38,081 bases of DNA from Deltaproteobacteria bacterium (GCA_009929215.1 SAAX01000023.1:1-38081); one strand, 5' to 3'; shown: positions 27,718-36,755, counted from the first letter of the stretch. Program-made: numbers and translations. The notes: generated from the letters alone by a model not told the origin.

Positions 27718-30700
27718 TGATGGATGTGATACCCCGTTACCTTTCGCCGGTCAGCATTATTCCCGGCGGCTGCCCGCAGTTTCTTGATTTCGCCATTCCC
27801 GAAGAAGCCGTTAAGCGGCTGCGTCGGTATTTTCGCGAAGAAAAGAAAAAAGAGGCCGATGAGCAGACGCGCTACACCCACTATCTGCGCTGCCTGACAG
27901 AAACGGAAAACGGCTTTATCGACCAGCTGAGCGGCCAGCACTGCGACGAAGACTACAGCGTGGAAGCCAAGCGCGCGCTGGATGCGTGGGAAGGCCACTG
28001 GCTGCCCATTCCTTTTTTGCGCACGCTCGACCAGCCCTGGCCCGACGGCGGCAAACGCTTTGAATGCGGCCCCTCAAACTGGGCGCGGGCCCGCGTTATG
28101 CGGTCAGACAAACACCCCGGGCAGCTGCGCGTGGTGGTCATGTTTGATACCAATGTGGAAGACCGCCCCGCCGAGGGCGAGCAGTACCACGCGCTTTCGC
28201 CGCAGGATGTGACCGCTCACGGGCATTTTATGCTGGCCCACCTTGTGCGCGACAATTCGTGGTTTCTCAATGCCGCATGGGTGGACGAATGGCTTTACGG
28301 CCTCTACGATGGCTGGAAGCAGACCCAGCACAAGGGGCGCGGGGCATGGCACGAAAATTATCCCTATGTGCTTGAGCATCTGGCCTTTTACCTCACATGG
28401 CTTGAGGTTGTGCGCCTTTCAATCAGCGATCTGGCCGCGCAGGTTATTAATCCCGACCGCGATACCCCGGTAGACGTTGATCTGGTGCTCGACATCGGCA
28501 ACTCGCGCACCACGGGCATTTTGGTGGAAACACTGCCCCAGCGCATCACCAACCTCAACGACAGTTATCTGCTTGAACTGCGCGATCTGAGCCAGCCAGA
28601 GCATATCTATGCCGACCCGTTTGAAACGCGCGTGGAATTTGTGGACGCGGCCTTTGGCAACGATGCCCTTTCGCGCCGCTCTGGCCGCCAAAGCCCGGCC
28701 TTTGCCTGGCCCTCGGCTGTGCGTATTGGGCCGGAAGCCGCACGCCTTGCCACACAGGCCGTGTGCGCCGAGGGCACAACCGGCATGTCGAGCCCCAAAC
28801 GCTACCTGTGGGACGAACGCCCCTGGCAACAGAGCTGGCGTTACAATACTGGCGGCAAATCAGAACCCATGGTGAGCCGTGGCCTGTTTCCGCGCCAGTT
28901 AAACCCGCAGGGCACGCCCATTTCGTGCTTTGACGACCCCATGTTCAAAAAAAGCTCTGCCCTGCAAAAACAGCAGGCTGAGCCCATTTTTGAATCATTG
29001 TTCACGCGTTCTTCGCTCATGCTCTTTATGCTTGGCGAAATTCTGACCCAGGCGCTTGTGACCATCAATTCGCCAGCCACCCGCGCCCGGCGTGAGCTGC
29101 CCAACCTGCCGCGCAGGCTCAGAAGGCTCATCTTTACCGTGCCCACGGCCATGCCCGTGGCAGAAAAGCGCATTTTTCGCCGTTGGGTAACCTGGGCAGT
29201 GCGCGTGGTGTGGGACGCTCTGGGCTGGAGCCAGTGGTATGCCCCCCGCCAGCAGGGACGCGGCCTTACGGGCGATTACCGCCAGAGCCCGCAGGTGCGC
29301 TGCGACTGGGACGAAGCAAGCTGCTCGCAGCTGGTGCTGCTCTACAACGAGCTGGCCGTCAAACAGCACGGCGATGCGCACCACCTCTTTCGTCTTATGG
29401 GCAAGCCACGCGAATCGTGCGCCAAACACCCCTGCATCCGCATGGCTTCCATAGACATTGGCGGCGGCACAACCGACCTTTCCATCACCACCTTTGAGCT
29501 TGCCAGTGGCGAGGGCGATACCGCCCGCATCAAGCCGCATACGGAATTTCGCGATGGCTTCAACATTGCGGGCGACGAAGTGCTGCGCGAGGTGGTGGCC
29601 AACCATGTGATTCCGGCCATTGGTCAGGCTCTGGCGCGCGAGGGACTTGCCGAGCCGCGTTCGCTGCTTGGGCAGCTCTTTGGCCGCGATTCCATCGGTA
29701 TGTCGCAAGAAGACCGCAATACCCGTGTGCGACTGGTGCGGCAGATTGCCGTGCCCGTGGCACTGGGCCTGCTGGCTACCTGCGAAAATCCCGACCTGCG
29801 CGGCGCAAGCTTCAGCTGCACGCTGGGCGACTTTTTTGAACCAGACCCCGTGGCAGACACGGCAGCGGCAGAATCGGGAACCGAGGTATCTGTGCAGGCC
29901 ATACCGGGCTTTCACCCGGCAGTGCTTGCCCCGCGCCCACAACCGGCCACCCTGCGTGATGTGGCATCCATGGTGCGCCGCTCGGCATCCTTCATCCAGA
30001 ACTTTAATATTCTTGATGTGCCCATTGCCGTTAACCAGGCTGCGGTGGAAGAAACCATTCGCAGCACGCTTGGGCCAACGCTTTCTGCCCTGTGCGAAGT
30101 GGTGCACATGTACGACTGCGATGTGCTGCTGCTCACCGGGCGGCCCAGCTCGTGGAACGGCGTTATCGCAACCGTGCTTGCCAAACTGCCAGTGCCGCCA
30201 GACAGAATCATTCCCATGCGGCGCTACCACGCCGGTTCGTGGTATCCTTTTGCAGACGCGCAAGGCCGCATCACCGACCCCAAGACCACGGTTGTGGTGG
30301 GGGCCATATTGTGTGCGCTGGCCGACGGCCATCTTGAAGGATTCTCCTTTGATTCCGGCGCGCTCAAGCTCACATCCACTGCCCGCTACATCGGCGAGAT
30401 GGACATAAACAGCCAACTCAAGCGGCCCAAGGTGTGGTTTACCGTTGATGTGGACAGCAAGGACGGCACGGACAAAACCCGCGCTGTAGCCTTTAGCGGG
30501 CCGCTTTCCATCGGTTACAGGCAGCTTGATGCCGAGCGCTGGCCCACCACGCGCTACCATCTGCTCACCTTTGCTACAGAAGAAGCCCGCTCGCGTGCTT
30601 CAGGCCGTTTGCCGTACAGGGTTGAGGTTAGCCTGAGCGTTGCCGATGCCCTGGATGAAGAAGATATCCGCAGCGAAACGGACAAGGATCGGCGCAGCGA

Positions 30701-30839
30701 GGGTGAATTCCGCATTGATTCCATTGTGGATTGCCAGGAGCGCAGCGTTGACCGTCGCGATCTTGAAATTCGCCTGCAAACCCTGAAACTGGACGAAGGC
30801 TACTGGCTGGATACGGGCATTGTTACCGACGCCGGATAA
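27717..30839 (+). CDS. srfB: SrfB family protein (actin/Hsp70-fold ATPase-like)
   Basis: This 1040-residue cytoplasmic protein has the length and motifs of the SrfB family. Residues 257-268 (LVLDIGNSRTTG) look like a phosphate-1 loop. MASIDIGGGTTDLSI, with Asp580, is a clear phosphate-2 loop, and LLLTGRPSSWNG near 805-816 fits the adenosine motif. Together these indicate an actin/Hsp70/ASKHA nucleotide-binding fold with large inserts. The first 250 residues are unassigned. ATGs at 27717 and 27720 are both possible, and the first overlaps the srfA stop. The srfC gene follows after 12 bp. The protein probably hydrolyses ATP and changes partner contacts, but no biochemical function is established to my knowledge. 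Confidence 0.88.
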   Translation: MMDVIPRYLSPVSIIPGGCPQFLDFAIPEEAVKRLRRYFREEKKKEADEQTRYTHYLRCLTETENGFIDQLSGQHCDEDYSVEAKRALDAWEGHWLPIPFLRTLDQPWPDGGKRFECGPSNWARARVMRSDKHPGQLRVVVMFDTNVEDRPAEGEQYHALSPQDVTAHGHFMLAHLVRDNSWFLNAAWVDEWLYGLYDGWKQTQHKGRGAWHENYPYVLEHLAFYLTWLEVVRLSISDLAAQVINPDRDTPVDVDLVLDIGNSRTTGILVETLPQRITNLNDSYLLELRDLSQPEHIYADPFETRVEFVDAAFGNDALSRRSGRQSPAFAWPSAVRIGPEAARLATQAVCAEGTTGMSSPKRYLWDERPWQQSWRYNTGGKSEPMVSRGLFPRQLNPQGTPISCFDDPMFKKSSALQKQQAEPIFESLFTRSSLMLFMLGEILTQALVTINSPATRARRELPNLPRRLRRLIFTVPTAMPVAEKRIFRRWVTWAVRVVWDALGWSQWYAPRQQGRGLTGDYRQSPQVRCDWDEASCSQLVLLYNELAVKQHGDAHHLFRLMGKPRESCAKHPCIRMASIDIGGGTTDLSITTFELASGEGDTARIKPHTEFRDGFNIAGDEVLREVVANHVIPAIGQALAREGLAEPRSLLGQLFGRDSIGMSQEDRNTRVRLVRQIAVPVALGLLATCENPDLRGASFSCTLGDFFEPDPVADTAAAESGTEVSVQAIPGFHPAVLAPRPQPATLRDVASMVRRSASFIQNFNILDVPIAVNQAAVEETIRSTLGPTLSALCEVVHMYDCDVLLLTGRPSSWNGVIATVLAKLPVPPDRIIPMRRYHAGSWYPFADAQGRITDPKTTVVVGAILCALADGHLEGFSFDSGALKLTSTARYIGEMDINSQLKRPKVWFTVDVDSKDGTDKTRAVAFSGPLSIGYRQLDAERWPTTRYHLLTFATEEARSRASGRLPYRVEVSLSVADALDEEDIRSETDKDRRSEGEFRIDSIVDCQERSVDRRDLEIRLQTLKLDEGYWLDTGIVTDAG

Positions 30840-30851
30840 TTGAGGATGGTT

Positions 30852-33476
30852 ATGCAGCAGCAGGATATGGAACTGGCGCGGCTTTGCCGCGAACTGTCGG
30901 AGAACTCGCGTTCCGCAGGGGCGTGGCTTCAGGACAATGCCGAGCTTGTGGGCAGTGAGCGCGCGGCTTTGCAAAAAGATCTGCGCCATGCGGCCCGCTT
31001 TTTTGACAAGTGCGAGCAGGCCGCCCGCCGTAAGATGTGCGTGGGCGTTTTTGGGCCCAGCCAGTCGGGCAAGTCCTACCTTATCTCGACCCTTGCCAGC
31101 AATGCAGACAAGGTTTTGCTGGCTGATTTTTGCGGCCAGACCTTTGATTTTATCAAGGATATCAACCCAGAAGGCGGCAAAGAATCAACCGGCCTTGTGA
31201 CCCGCTTTACCACCACAGCGCCCGAGGGTGTTACAGAGGCCTACCCCATCCGTCTGCGTCTGCTTTCTGAAACAGACGTGGCCCGCGTGCTGGCCAACAC
31301 CTACTACGCAGACTGCGACCACAAGGACGCCCCCAATGCCGAGGCACTCGCCAAGGAACTTGAGCGGCTTGAGAGCCGCGCGCAGTCTTTGCCCGTGGCC
31401 GGTGGCATGAGCGTGGACGATGTGGAAGAACTGCGCGATTATGTTAATAAAAACTTCATTTCGCGCCCCCGGGTGCAGATGCTGCAAAATGGCTTTTGGG
31501 TGCGGGCCATGGAACTGGCCCCCCGCCTGGAGCTTGAAGACCGCGCAAGACTTGTGGGCCTGATATGGGACAGCGTGCCCGAATTTCAGGCCGTGTATGT
31601 GCAGCTTGGCGCTGCCCTGCGGCAGCTTGGCAACCCCACAGAAGCCAGTTGCGCCATAGATGCCCTCATTCCGCGCAGCAACAGCATCATCGACGTGGCG
31701 CGGCTTCAGGGCCTCAACGAGCCCCCCACCGACATGCTGACCATCGTGGGAGCGCAGGGCCGCAAGGCTGATCTGCCGCGTGCGCTTGTAACGGCGCTTA
31801 CGGCAGAAATAACCATCTACATGCGCGAAAAGCCCGATGATTTTTTTGACCACACCGATCTGCTCGACTTTCCCGGTTACCGCGCACGCTACAAGTTCAG
31901 CGATCTGCGTGTAGCCCTCGACAGCCGCAAGGACATGCTCAAGGAGCTGTTTTTGCGCGGCAAGGTCGCCTATTTGTTTGAACGCTACCGCGAGGAAAAA
32001 GAACTCACCAGCATGCTGCTGTGCATCGGACCCAGCACCCAGGAAGTGCAGGATCTGCCGCAAGCCGTGTTTGAGTGGATATGCTCTACGCATGGCGAAA
32101 CGCCAGAATCGCGCGCCAGCAAAGCGCCTGCGCTCTTTTTTGTGCTCACCAAGATGGACATGGAGTTTGAAAAAAAGGCTGGCTCGCCCTCGGTGGAAAC
32201 CCGCTGGACAACCCGCATGGAATCCTCGCTGGTCAACTTTTTTGGTCAGGTGCACGACTGGCCGCACAACTGGGACGGCGTACACCCCTTCAACAATGTG
32301 TATTTGCTGCGTAATCCCAATTTTTTGTGCGAGGCTATTTTCGACTACAACGGCAGGCGCGAAACCGGCATCAGGCAGGAGCAGCAGGCCTTTGTGGAAG
32401 AAGTGCATCAGTCGTTCCTCAATTCGCCCCTGGTGCAAAAGCATGTGGCCAACCCAGAGCGGGCCTGGCAGGCAGCCATGACCCTCAATGACGGCGGTGT
32501 GGGGCTGCTGCGCGAGAGCCTGCGCCCCTTGTGCAATCCCGAGCTCAAGCGTCAGCAGATTAGCGGCAGCCTTGTGGAAAAGTGCGACCGCCTGCGCACG
32601 GGGCTTGGGCCTTTTTACCGCACAGACGACAGGGAAGAACTGCGCAGACAAAAGGAACAGCTTTCTCGCCTGCTGGTTTCGCAAATGGCCAAGGTTGCGG
32701 AACGGCAGCTGTTTGGCGAGTTTTTGCGCAGGCTTCAGGTGCGTGATTTTGACCTGTACGAAATATGCCTCAATGCCCGCCAAAGCCCGGATGAAGGTCA
32801 GCCCGCAGCCTCTGCGCAGGTGGTTGGCGCGCGTGTTTCTGCCAATGACATTTTAGGCGACATTTTTGGCGAAGATGCCCCTATGGCAGCCGTTGCCGAC
32901 GATGGCCAGAACGATCAGGCCAAGGACAGCGCACAGGTTTTTGCCGGGCTGGTCATGGATCACTGGACAGGACGCCTGCGCGACCTGTGCAACGATGCAG
33001 AGGCGCGCAATCTGCTGGGCCTGCCCGCCAAGGAACTGGACCAGTTCTGCCACGAGCTGGCGCAGGCTGCGGCCCGTTGCAAACTGCGCGAAAACCTTGA
33101 GGCAGAGTTGCGCCGTTGCTCGGCATTCAGCAACATGGCCCGTGAAAGGCTCATGTGGAAGCAGGTGAGCCTTGCGGCCGATGCCATCAACGCCTTTGTG
33201 GACTGGTGGGGCTTTGACCCGCGCTACAAGGAGCAGCCCCAGCGTACTGTGATTTTTGGCGGCAAAAGCGTGCCCTTGTTTAATCCGCCGCAGGTAATCA
33301 AGGGCGAACCGCATATTGAAGAAACAGAATCGCCCTACGACCGCCTGTGGTACACAGACTGGCTGCGCGCCATGGCCTACAGCGTTATGGCCAATGTGGA
33401 TTTTGACGGCCAGCAGAGCCTCAACCCGGAACAGAACAACCGTCTGCGCGAAATCTTGCAGGCGTTCAAAGGATAG
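30852..33476 (+). CDS. srfC: SrfC family protein (dynamin-like P-loop GTPase)
   Basis: The 874-residue SrfC (putative virulence factor family) protein has a P-loop GPSQSGKS at residues 68-75. A switch-like ESTGLVTRF follows near 110-120. LLDFPGYRAR near 336-346 fits G3 (DxPG-like), and FVLTKMD near 430-436 fits G4 ([NT]KxD). The large helical remainder recalls dynamin-family GTPases, although no C-terminal membrane helix is seen. The ATG at 30852 is chosen because GAGG lies 6 nt upstream; a TTG at 30840 and an ATG at 30846 are weaker options. It follows srfB closely and precedes the Sel1 protein by 3 bp. Nucleotide preference and oligomerisation are inferred, not shown. Confidence 0.88.
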   Translation: MQQQDMELARLCRELSENSRSAGAWLQDNAELVGSERAALQKDLRHAARFFDKCEQAARRKMCVGVFGPSQSGKSYLISTLASNADKVLLADFCGQTFDFIKDINPEGGKESTGLVTRFTTTAPEGVTEAYPIRLRLLSETDVARVLANTYYADCDHKDAPNAEALAKELERLESRAQSLPVAGGMSVDDVEELRDYVNKNFISRPRVQMLQNGFWVRAMELAPRLELEDRARLVGLIWDSVPEFQAVYVQLGAALRQLGNPTEASCAIDALIPRSNSIIDVARLQGLNEPPTDMLTIVGAQGRKADLPRALVTALTAEITIYMREKPDDFFDHTDLLDFPGYRARYKFSDLRVALDSRKDMLKELFLRGKVAYLFERYREEKELTSMLLCIGPSTQEVQDLPQAVFEWICSTHGETPESRASKAPALFFVLTKMDMEFEKKAGSPSVETRWTTRMESSLVNFFGQVHDWPHNWDGVHPFNNVYLLRNPNFLCEAIFDYNGRRETGIRQEQQAFVEEVHQSFLNSPLVQKHVANPERAWQAAMTLNDGGVGLLRESLRPLCNPELKRQQISGSLVEKCDRLRTGLGPFYRTDDREELRRQKEQLSRLLVSQMAKVAERQLFGEFLRRLQVRDFDLYEICLNARQSPDEGQPAASAQVVGARVSANDILGDIFGEDAPMAAVADDGQNDQAKDSAQVFAGLVMDHWTGRLRDLCNDAEARNLLGLPAKELDQFCHELAQAAARCKLRENLEAELRRCSAFSNMARERLMWKQVSLAADAINAFVDWWGFDPRYKEQPQRTVIFGGKSVPLFNPPQVIKGEPHIEETESPYDRLWYTDWLRAMAYSVMANVDFDGQQSLNPEQNNRLREILQAFKG

Positions 33477-33479
33477 ACC

Positions 33480-34571
33480 ATGCGTGCCAGCATTTCAGGC
33501 GATTCCGGGCGCGGCCCGGGCAACGGCGTCATCGAGATTTTTGACGCGGGCAGTGTCAGCGACCCCGGTTTTACCCTGCTGCGCGCCTCTGACGGCAAAT
33601 GCCTTGGCCCCCGTGGCTGGCAGGAAAGCGAAACCCTGCTGACCCCCGATGCCTGGGACAATGACGGCGGCAGCCTAAGGCTGGCCGTGGGCCCGGCTGT
33701 GGTTGACGAGGTGGACAATCTCGATGCCTACCGCATAAGCCTGCGCGGCGTGGGCAGCTGCGCCCTGGCCGTAAAATCGCTTGTCTATTCGCACATTGCG
33801 GGCGGGCACGGTATGGGCGCGGCAACGCAAGCGGCCCCCCAGCCTGCGCCAGTAGCGACAGAGCCGGAACCGATTGTGGAATCGCCAGAGCCGCCCCTTG
33901 CCTTTGAGGAACCGCAGCAGCCTGCGCCTCAATTGGAAGATCCGCTTGAAATGAACACCCAGCAGCCGGAGAAATCTGGCGGCAAGGGCATGCTTGTGGT
34001 GCTGCTTGTGCTGGCACTCGCTGCCGCTGGTGCAGCCGTATGGTGGTTTTTGCTGCGTGAGCCGGAAAAAGCCCCCCTGCCCACGCCCCCTGCGCAAACC
34101 CAAAATGCGGACAAGCCGCAAAATTCCGATCCGGCCCAGCCCAAACCGGCTGACGCCCCCAAGCAAGGGGCCGATGCGGCCAAACCCGCGCTTACTCCCC
34201 TTGCGTCTGCCCGCGAACAACTGCGCGGTCAGGCTCTGCCCGACGTGAGCCTTGCTATGGCCAAACCCTTGCGCAAGGCCGAAGCCACGCCGGAAGAAAC
34301 CGATGCAGCCTTTTTGCTGCTGGAAGACGCCGCGCAAAAGGGCGATGCCGAATCCATGTATCTTGTGGGCCAATTCTACGACCCTGCCAGCACCCTGCCG
34401 CGCGGCAGCATTCCCGCTGACCTGACCCAGGCCAAGCGCTGGTATGATCAGGCCGTGCAAAAGGGGCAGCCCCTGGCCAAGGCTGCGCTCGACAAACTGA
34501 AGGAATACGCCCGTGGTCTTGAAGCCAAGGGCGATGCCGAGGCGCGTTCGCTGCTGCAAAACTGGCAGTAA
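33480..34571 (+). CDS. Single-pass membrane protein with Sel1-type repeat
   Basis: The 363-residue protein has three parts. Residues 1-100 are a probable beta-rich cytoplasmic domain I cannot assign (VIEIFDAG, LAVGPAVVDEV). A Pro/Glu-rich linker leads to a membrane helix at about 171-192 (MLVVLLVLALAAAGAAVWWFLL). After it comes a periplasmic Pro/Lys-rich linker and a C-terminal Sel1/TPR-like segment (AAQKGDAESMYLVGQFYDP, AKRWYDQAVQKGQPLAKAAL). Sel1 repeats usually mediate protein contacts. The SD is AAAGGA, spacing about 8, inside the srfC end. Like SrfA it spans the inner membrane and could join cytoplasmic SrfB/SrfC to periplasmic partners. Confidence 0.85.
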   Translation: MRASISGDSGRGPGNGVIEIFDAGSVSDPGFTLLRASDGKCLGPRGWQESETLLTPDAWDNDGGSLRLAVGPAVVDEVDNLDAYRISLRGVGSCALAVKSLVYSHIAGGHGMGAATQAAPQPAPVATEPEPIVESPEPPLAFEEPQQPAPQLEDPLEMNTQQPEKSGGKGMLVVLLVLALAAAGAAVWWFLLREPEKAPLPTPPAQTQNADKPQNSDPAQPKPADAPKQGADAAKPALTPLASAREQLRGQALPDVSLAMAKPLRKAEATPEETDAAFLLLEDAAQKGDAESMYLVGQFYDPASTLPRGSIPADLTQAKRWYDQAVQKGQPLAKAALDKLKEYARGLEAKGDAEARSLLQNWQ

Positions 34572-34592
34572 CACGCCCTTTGAGCTGATTTT

Positions 34593-34628
34593 TTATAGTG
34601 TTGCAAACGATTACCCGGCGTTAACGCC
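34593..34628 (+). promoter_or_regulatory. Candidate regulatory motif and palindrome before the vWA gene
   Basis: The 128-bp gap before the vWA gene contains TTATAGTGTTG-CAAACG (34593-34609), which recurs at 36735-36755 before the ABC gene. It is followed by the perfect 12-bp palindrome GGCGTTAACGCC (34617-34628). TATAGT could be a -10 element, although no -35 of normal spacing was found. This suggests an internal promoter or operator in the cluster. Confidence 0.4.
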
Positions 34629-34699
34629 ATTGTGGCGGGTGTTGTTCCAGCATCTGCCAGCCAGCCTCTTTGGGTTGCCTTTTTTGCAAGGAGTCCACT

Positions 34700-36676
34700 A
34701 TGCATTCCATGCCCCTTGTTCGCCGTTGTTGTCTTGTCTTGTTGCTGATGTTGGGCTTTGGCGTCTGCATGGCTGGCAGTTTTTCTGCTGCCACTGCCGC
34801 GCCCCTGCTGCAACAGGGCAAAAAGACGCTTTTTCAGCGGGTGGTCAGCCATCCCGGCGCGGCCCTGCTGGCCGAGCCCAAGGCTGAGGGGGCCGTGGTG
34901 CGCAAAAGCGTGGTGCCCTTTACGGTCATGTATGTGTATGAGCGCAAGGATGGCTGGATTCAGGTTGGCGCTTCTACCGCGCAGCCCGAAGGCTGGATGG
35001 AAGCCGCCAAAGCAACAGACTGGAATCAGTCGCTCACCCTGCTTTTTACGCCTCGCACGGGCCGCGACCCGGTGCTTTTTTTCAAGACCGAAGCTGGCCT
35101 TAATGAGCTGTGCGCCGCGCCCGACATGGAAAAGCGGCTCGATGCTCTGGAAGCACAGGCGGCTACCCTGCGTCAGAGCAAGCAGCCTGCGCCCGAATCC
35201 ATGCCCATTCTCGCCAGCGAACCGGCTGACGCACAGGGTGCTGTTTCTGAAAAGCGTTTTTATCTCATGCCCATACTGGACATGAAAGACCCCTTTGACG
35301 GCGTAAAATTTTTGCGTGTGGCCTCCATCGACCCCGGCAATGCCAATAAGGATGGCAAAAACGGCCCGCCCAAAACCGGCATTGCGCTTGTGATCGACAC
35401 CACTATTTCCATGAAGCCCTACATCGACCAGAGCCTCAACGTGGTACGCAAAATTTATGACGAGATCGAAAAGGGCCATATGGCCGACAACGTGGGTTTT
35501 GCCGTGGTGGCCTTTCGTAGCAGCACCAAGGCCGTGCCCGGTCTGGAATACAACACAGAAGTTGTCAGCGACTTTGCCACGGCCAAAAACCGCAAAGGCC
35601 TTGAAGAAAAACTTGCAAAGGTGCAGGAAGCCAAGGTTTCAAGCCACGACTTTAACGAAGATTCGCTGGCTGGCGTGTACAAGGCCGTTGAAGCCCTCAA
35701 CTGGGGCGATTATTCAACGCGGCTTATTCTGCTGATCACCGATGCTGGCCCGCTCAAAAGCGGCGACAAGTACGCCTCTGTGAACATGGGGCCGAGCGAA
35801 GTCAACGATTTTGCCCGCCAAAAGGGCATCTGGATTTCGGCCCTGCACATCAAAAGCCCCAGTGGCAGCGCCAACCACGCCTATGCGGAAGAAAGCTACC
35901 GCGCCCTGAGCAAGCTTTCTGGCAATCAGTCAAACTATCAGGTTATCTCCGCGCCCACACCCGCCAAGGGTGCGGAACAGTTTGGCAAAGTTGCCCAGAT
36001 CATGGGCTCGCGCATGGTGGATATGGTCAAGAACACCGCCGAAGGCAAGGTGATGACCAAGCCCAAGGACGAAAAAGCCAAGGCCGCCACGCCAGAGGAA
36101 CAGGCCGCCAGCATGGCTGCCACTCTGGGCTATGCCATGCAGCTTGAATATCTGGGCCGGGTGCGCGACAACGCGGCTCCCTCGGTGGTCAATTCGTGGA
36201 TTGCAGATATGGACCTGAGCCAGCTTGCCAAGAGCAGGCAGACCCCCAGTGTGGAAGTGGCCGTGCTGCTGACCAAGAACCAGCTCAACGACCTGAGCAC
36301 CCAGCTCAAGACCATCATCGACAATGCCGAGCGCACCAAAAAGACCGACGCGCGCGACTTTTTCCAGGGCGTGCTTTCGGCCTCAACCCGTATGGCTCGC
36401 GACCCCAATATGCCCACTCAGGGCAAGAATCTGGCGGAACTGGGCGTGCTTTCCGAATTTTTGGACGGCCTGCCCTACAAGAGCGACGTTATGCTTCTGC
36501 GTGAGGAAGACTGGTACCGCATGAGTGTGGGCGAGCAGACGGCCTTTATCAACCGCCTCAAATCGCGCCTTGCCCGTTATGAAGAATACGACCGCGACCG
36601 CGCCAGCTGGGAAAGCTTTGGTCAGTCCAACCCGGGCGACTGGGTGTACCGCGTGCCGCTGAGCATGCTTCCCTAA
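34700..36676 (+). CDS. Secreted vWA-domain protein with SH3-like N-terminal domain
   Basis: The 658-residue protein begins with a signal peptide (hydrophobic core 11-25, likely cleavage near ATAA at 31-34). An SH3b-like domain follows (about 40-115, VVRKSVVPFTVMYVYERKDGWIQVGA). The vWA domain has a MIDAS of Asp233-x-Thr235-x-Ser237 (VIDTTISM), an NEDSLAGV segment and Asp348 in LLITDAGP. The vWA part closely recalls the one at the C-terminus of the type VI secretion kinase PpkA, but no kinase domain is present. The C-terminal third is helical and unassigned. The ATG at 34700 has SD AAGGAG at 6 nt; an upstream TTG at 34670 is not supported. It probably binds a partner through a metal ion in the periplasm. 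Confidence 0.88.
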   Translation: MHSMPLVRRCCLVLLLMLGFGVCMAGSFSAATAAPLLQQGKKTLFQRVVSHPGAALLAEPKAEGAVVRKSVVPFTVMYVYERKDGWIQVGASTAQPEGWMEAAKATDWNQSLTLLFTPRTGRDPVLFFKTEAGLNELCAAPDMEKRLDALEAQAATLRQSKQPAPESMPILASEPADAQGAVSEKRFYLMPILDMKDPFDGVKFLRVASIDPGNANKDGKNGPPKTGIALVIDTTISMKPYIDQSLNVVRKIYDEIEKGHMADNVGFAVVAFRSSTKAVPGLEYNTEVVSDFATAKNRKGLEEKLAKVQEAKVSSHDFNEDSLAGVYKAVEALNWGDYSTRLILLITDAGPLKSGDKYASVNMGPSEVNDFARQKGIWISALHIKSPSGSANHAYAEESYRALSKLSGNQSNYQVISAPTPAKGAEQFGKVAQIMGSRMVDMVKNTAEGKVMTKPKDEKAKAATPEEQAASMAATLGYAMQLEYLGRVRDNAAPSVVNSWIADMDLSQLAKSRQTPSVEVAVLLTKNQLNDLSTQLKTIIDNAERTKKTDARDFFQGVLSASTRMARDPNMPTQGKNLAELGVLSEFLDGLPYKSDVMLLREEDWYRMSVGEQTAFINRLKSRLARYEEYDRDRASWESFGQSNPGDWVYRVPLSMLP

Positions 36677-36688
36677 GGCTCTTTACTT

Positions 36689-36737
36689 TAAGAATTTTTG
36701 TCCTCTGCATGTGTCATGTCGGGGACAAAAATTCTTA
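36689..36737. repeat. Perfect 15-bp inverted repeat before the ABC gene
   Basis: TAAGAATTTTTGTCC (36689-36703) pairs perfectly with 36723-36737 across a 19-nt spacer. It lies 13 bp after the vWA stop. The T-run is inside the arm and not after the stem, so it is not a standard terminator. It may be an operator for the ABC genes, because the repeated TTATAGTGTTG motif begins at its right edge. Confidence 0.6.
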
Positions 36738-36755
36738 TAGTGTTGGTCACAAACG
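36735..36755 (+). promoter_or_regulatory. Second copy of the TTATAGTGTTG motif
   Basis: TTATAGTGTTG, then four bases, then CAAACG. This matches the motif at 34593-34609, where the two parts are directly adjacent. It lies about 60 bp before the ABC ATPase start. It is a possible promoter -10 region or regulator site shared by the two transcription units. Confidence 0.4.

Noticed and set aside
28995..32783. Minus-strand open frames of over 500 codons opposite srfB and srfC
   Set aside because: They are antisense to genes with clear nucleotide-binding motifs, have no recognisable domain, and show Arg/His/Gly-rich low-quality sequence.
34632..34647. TGGCGGGTGTTGTTCC as a second sigma-54 site before the vWA gene
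   Set aside because: The base pair 10 nt after GG is not GC, so the essential -12 element is missing.
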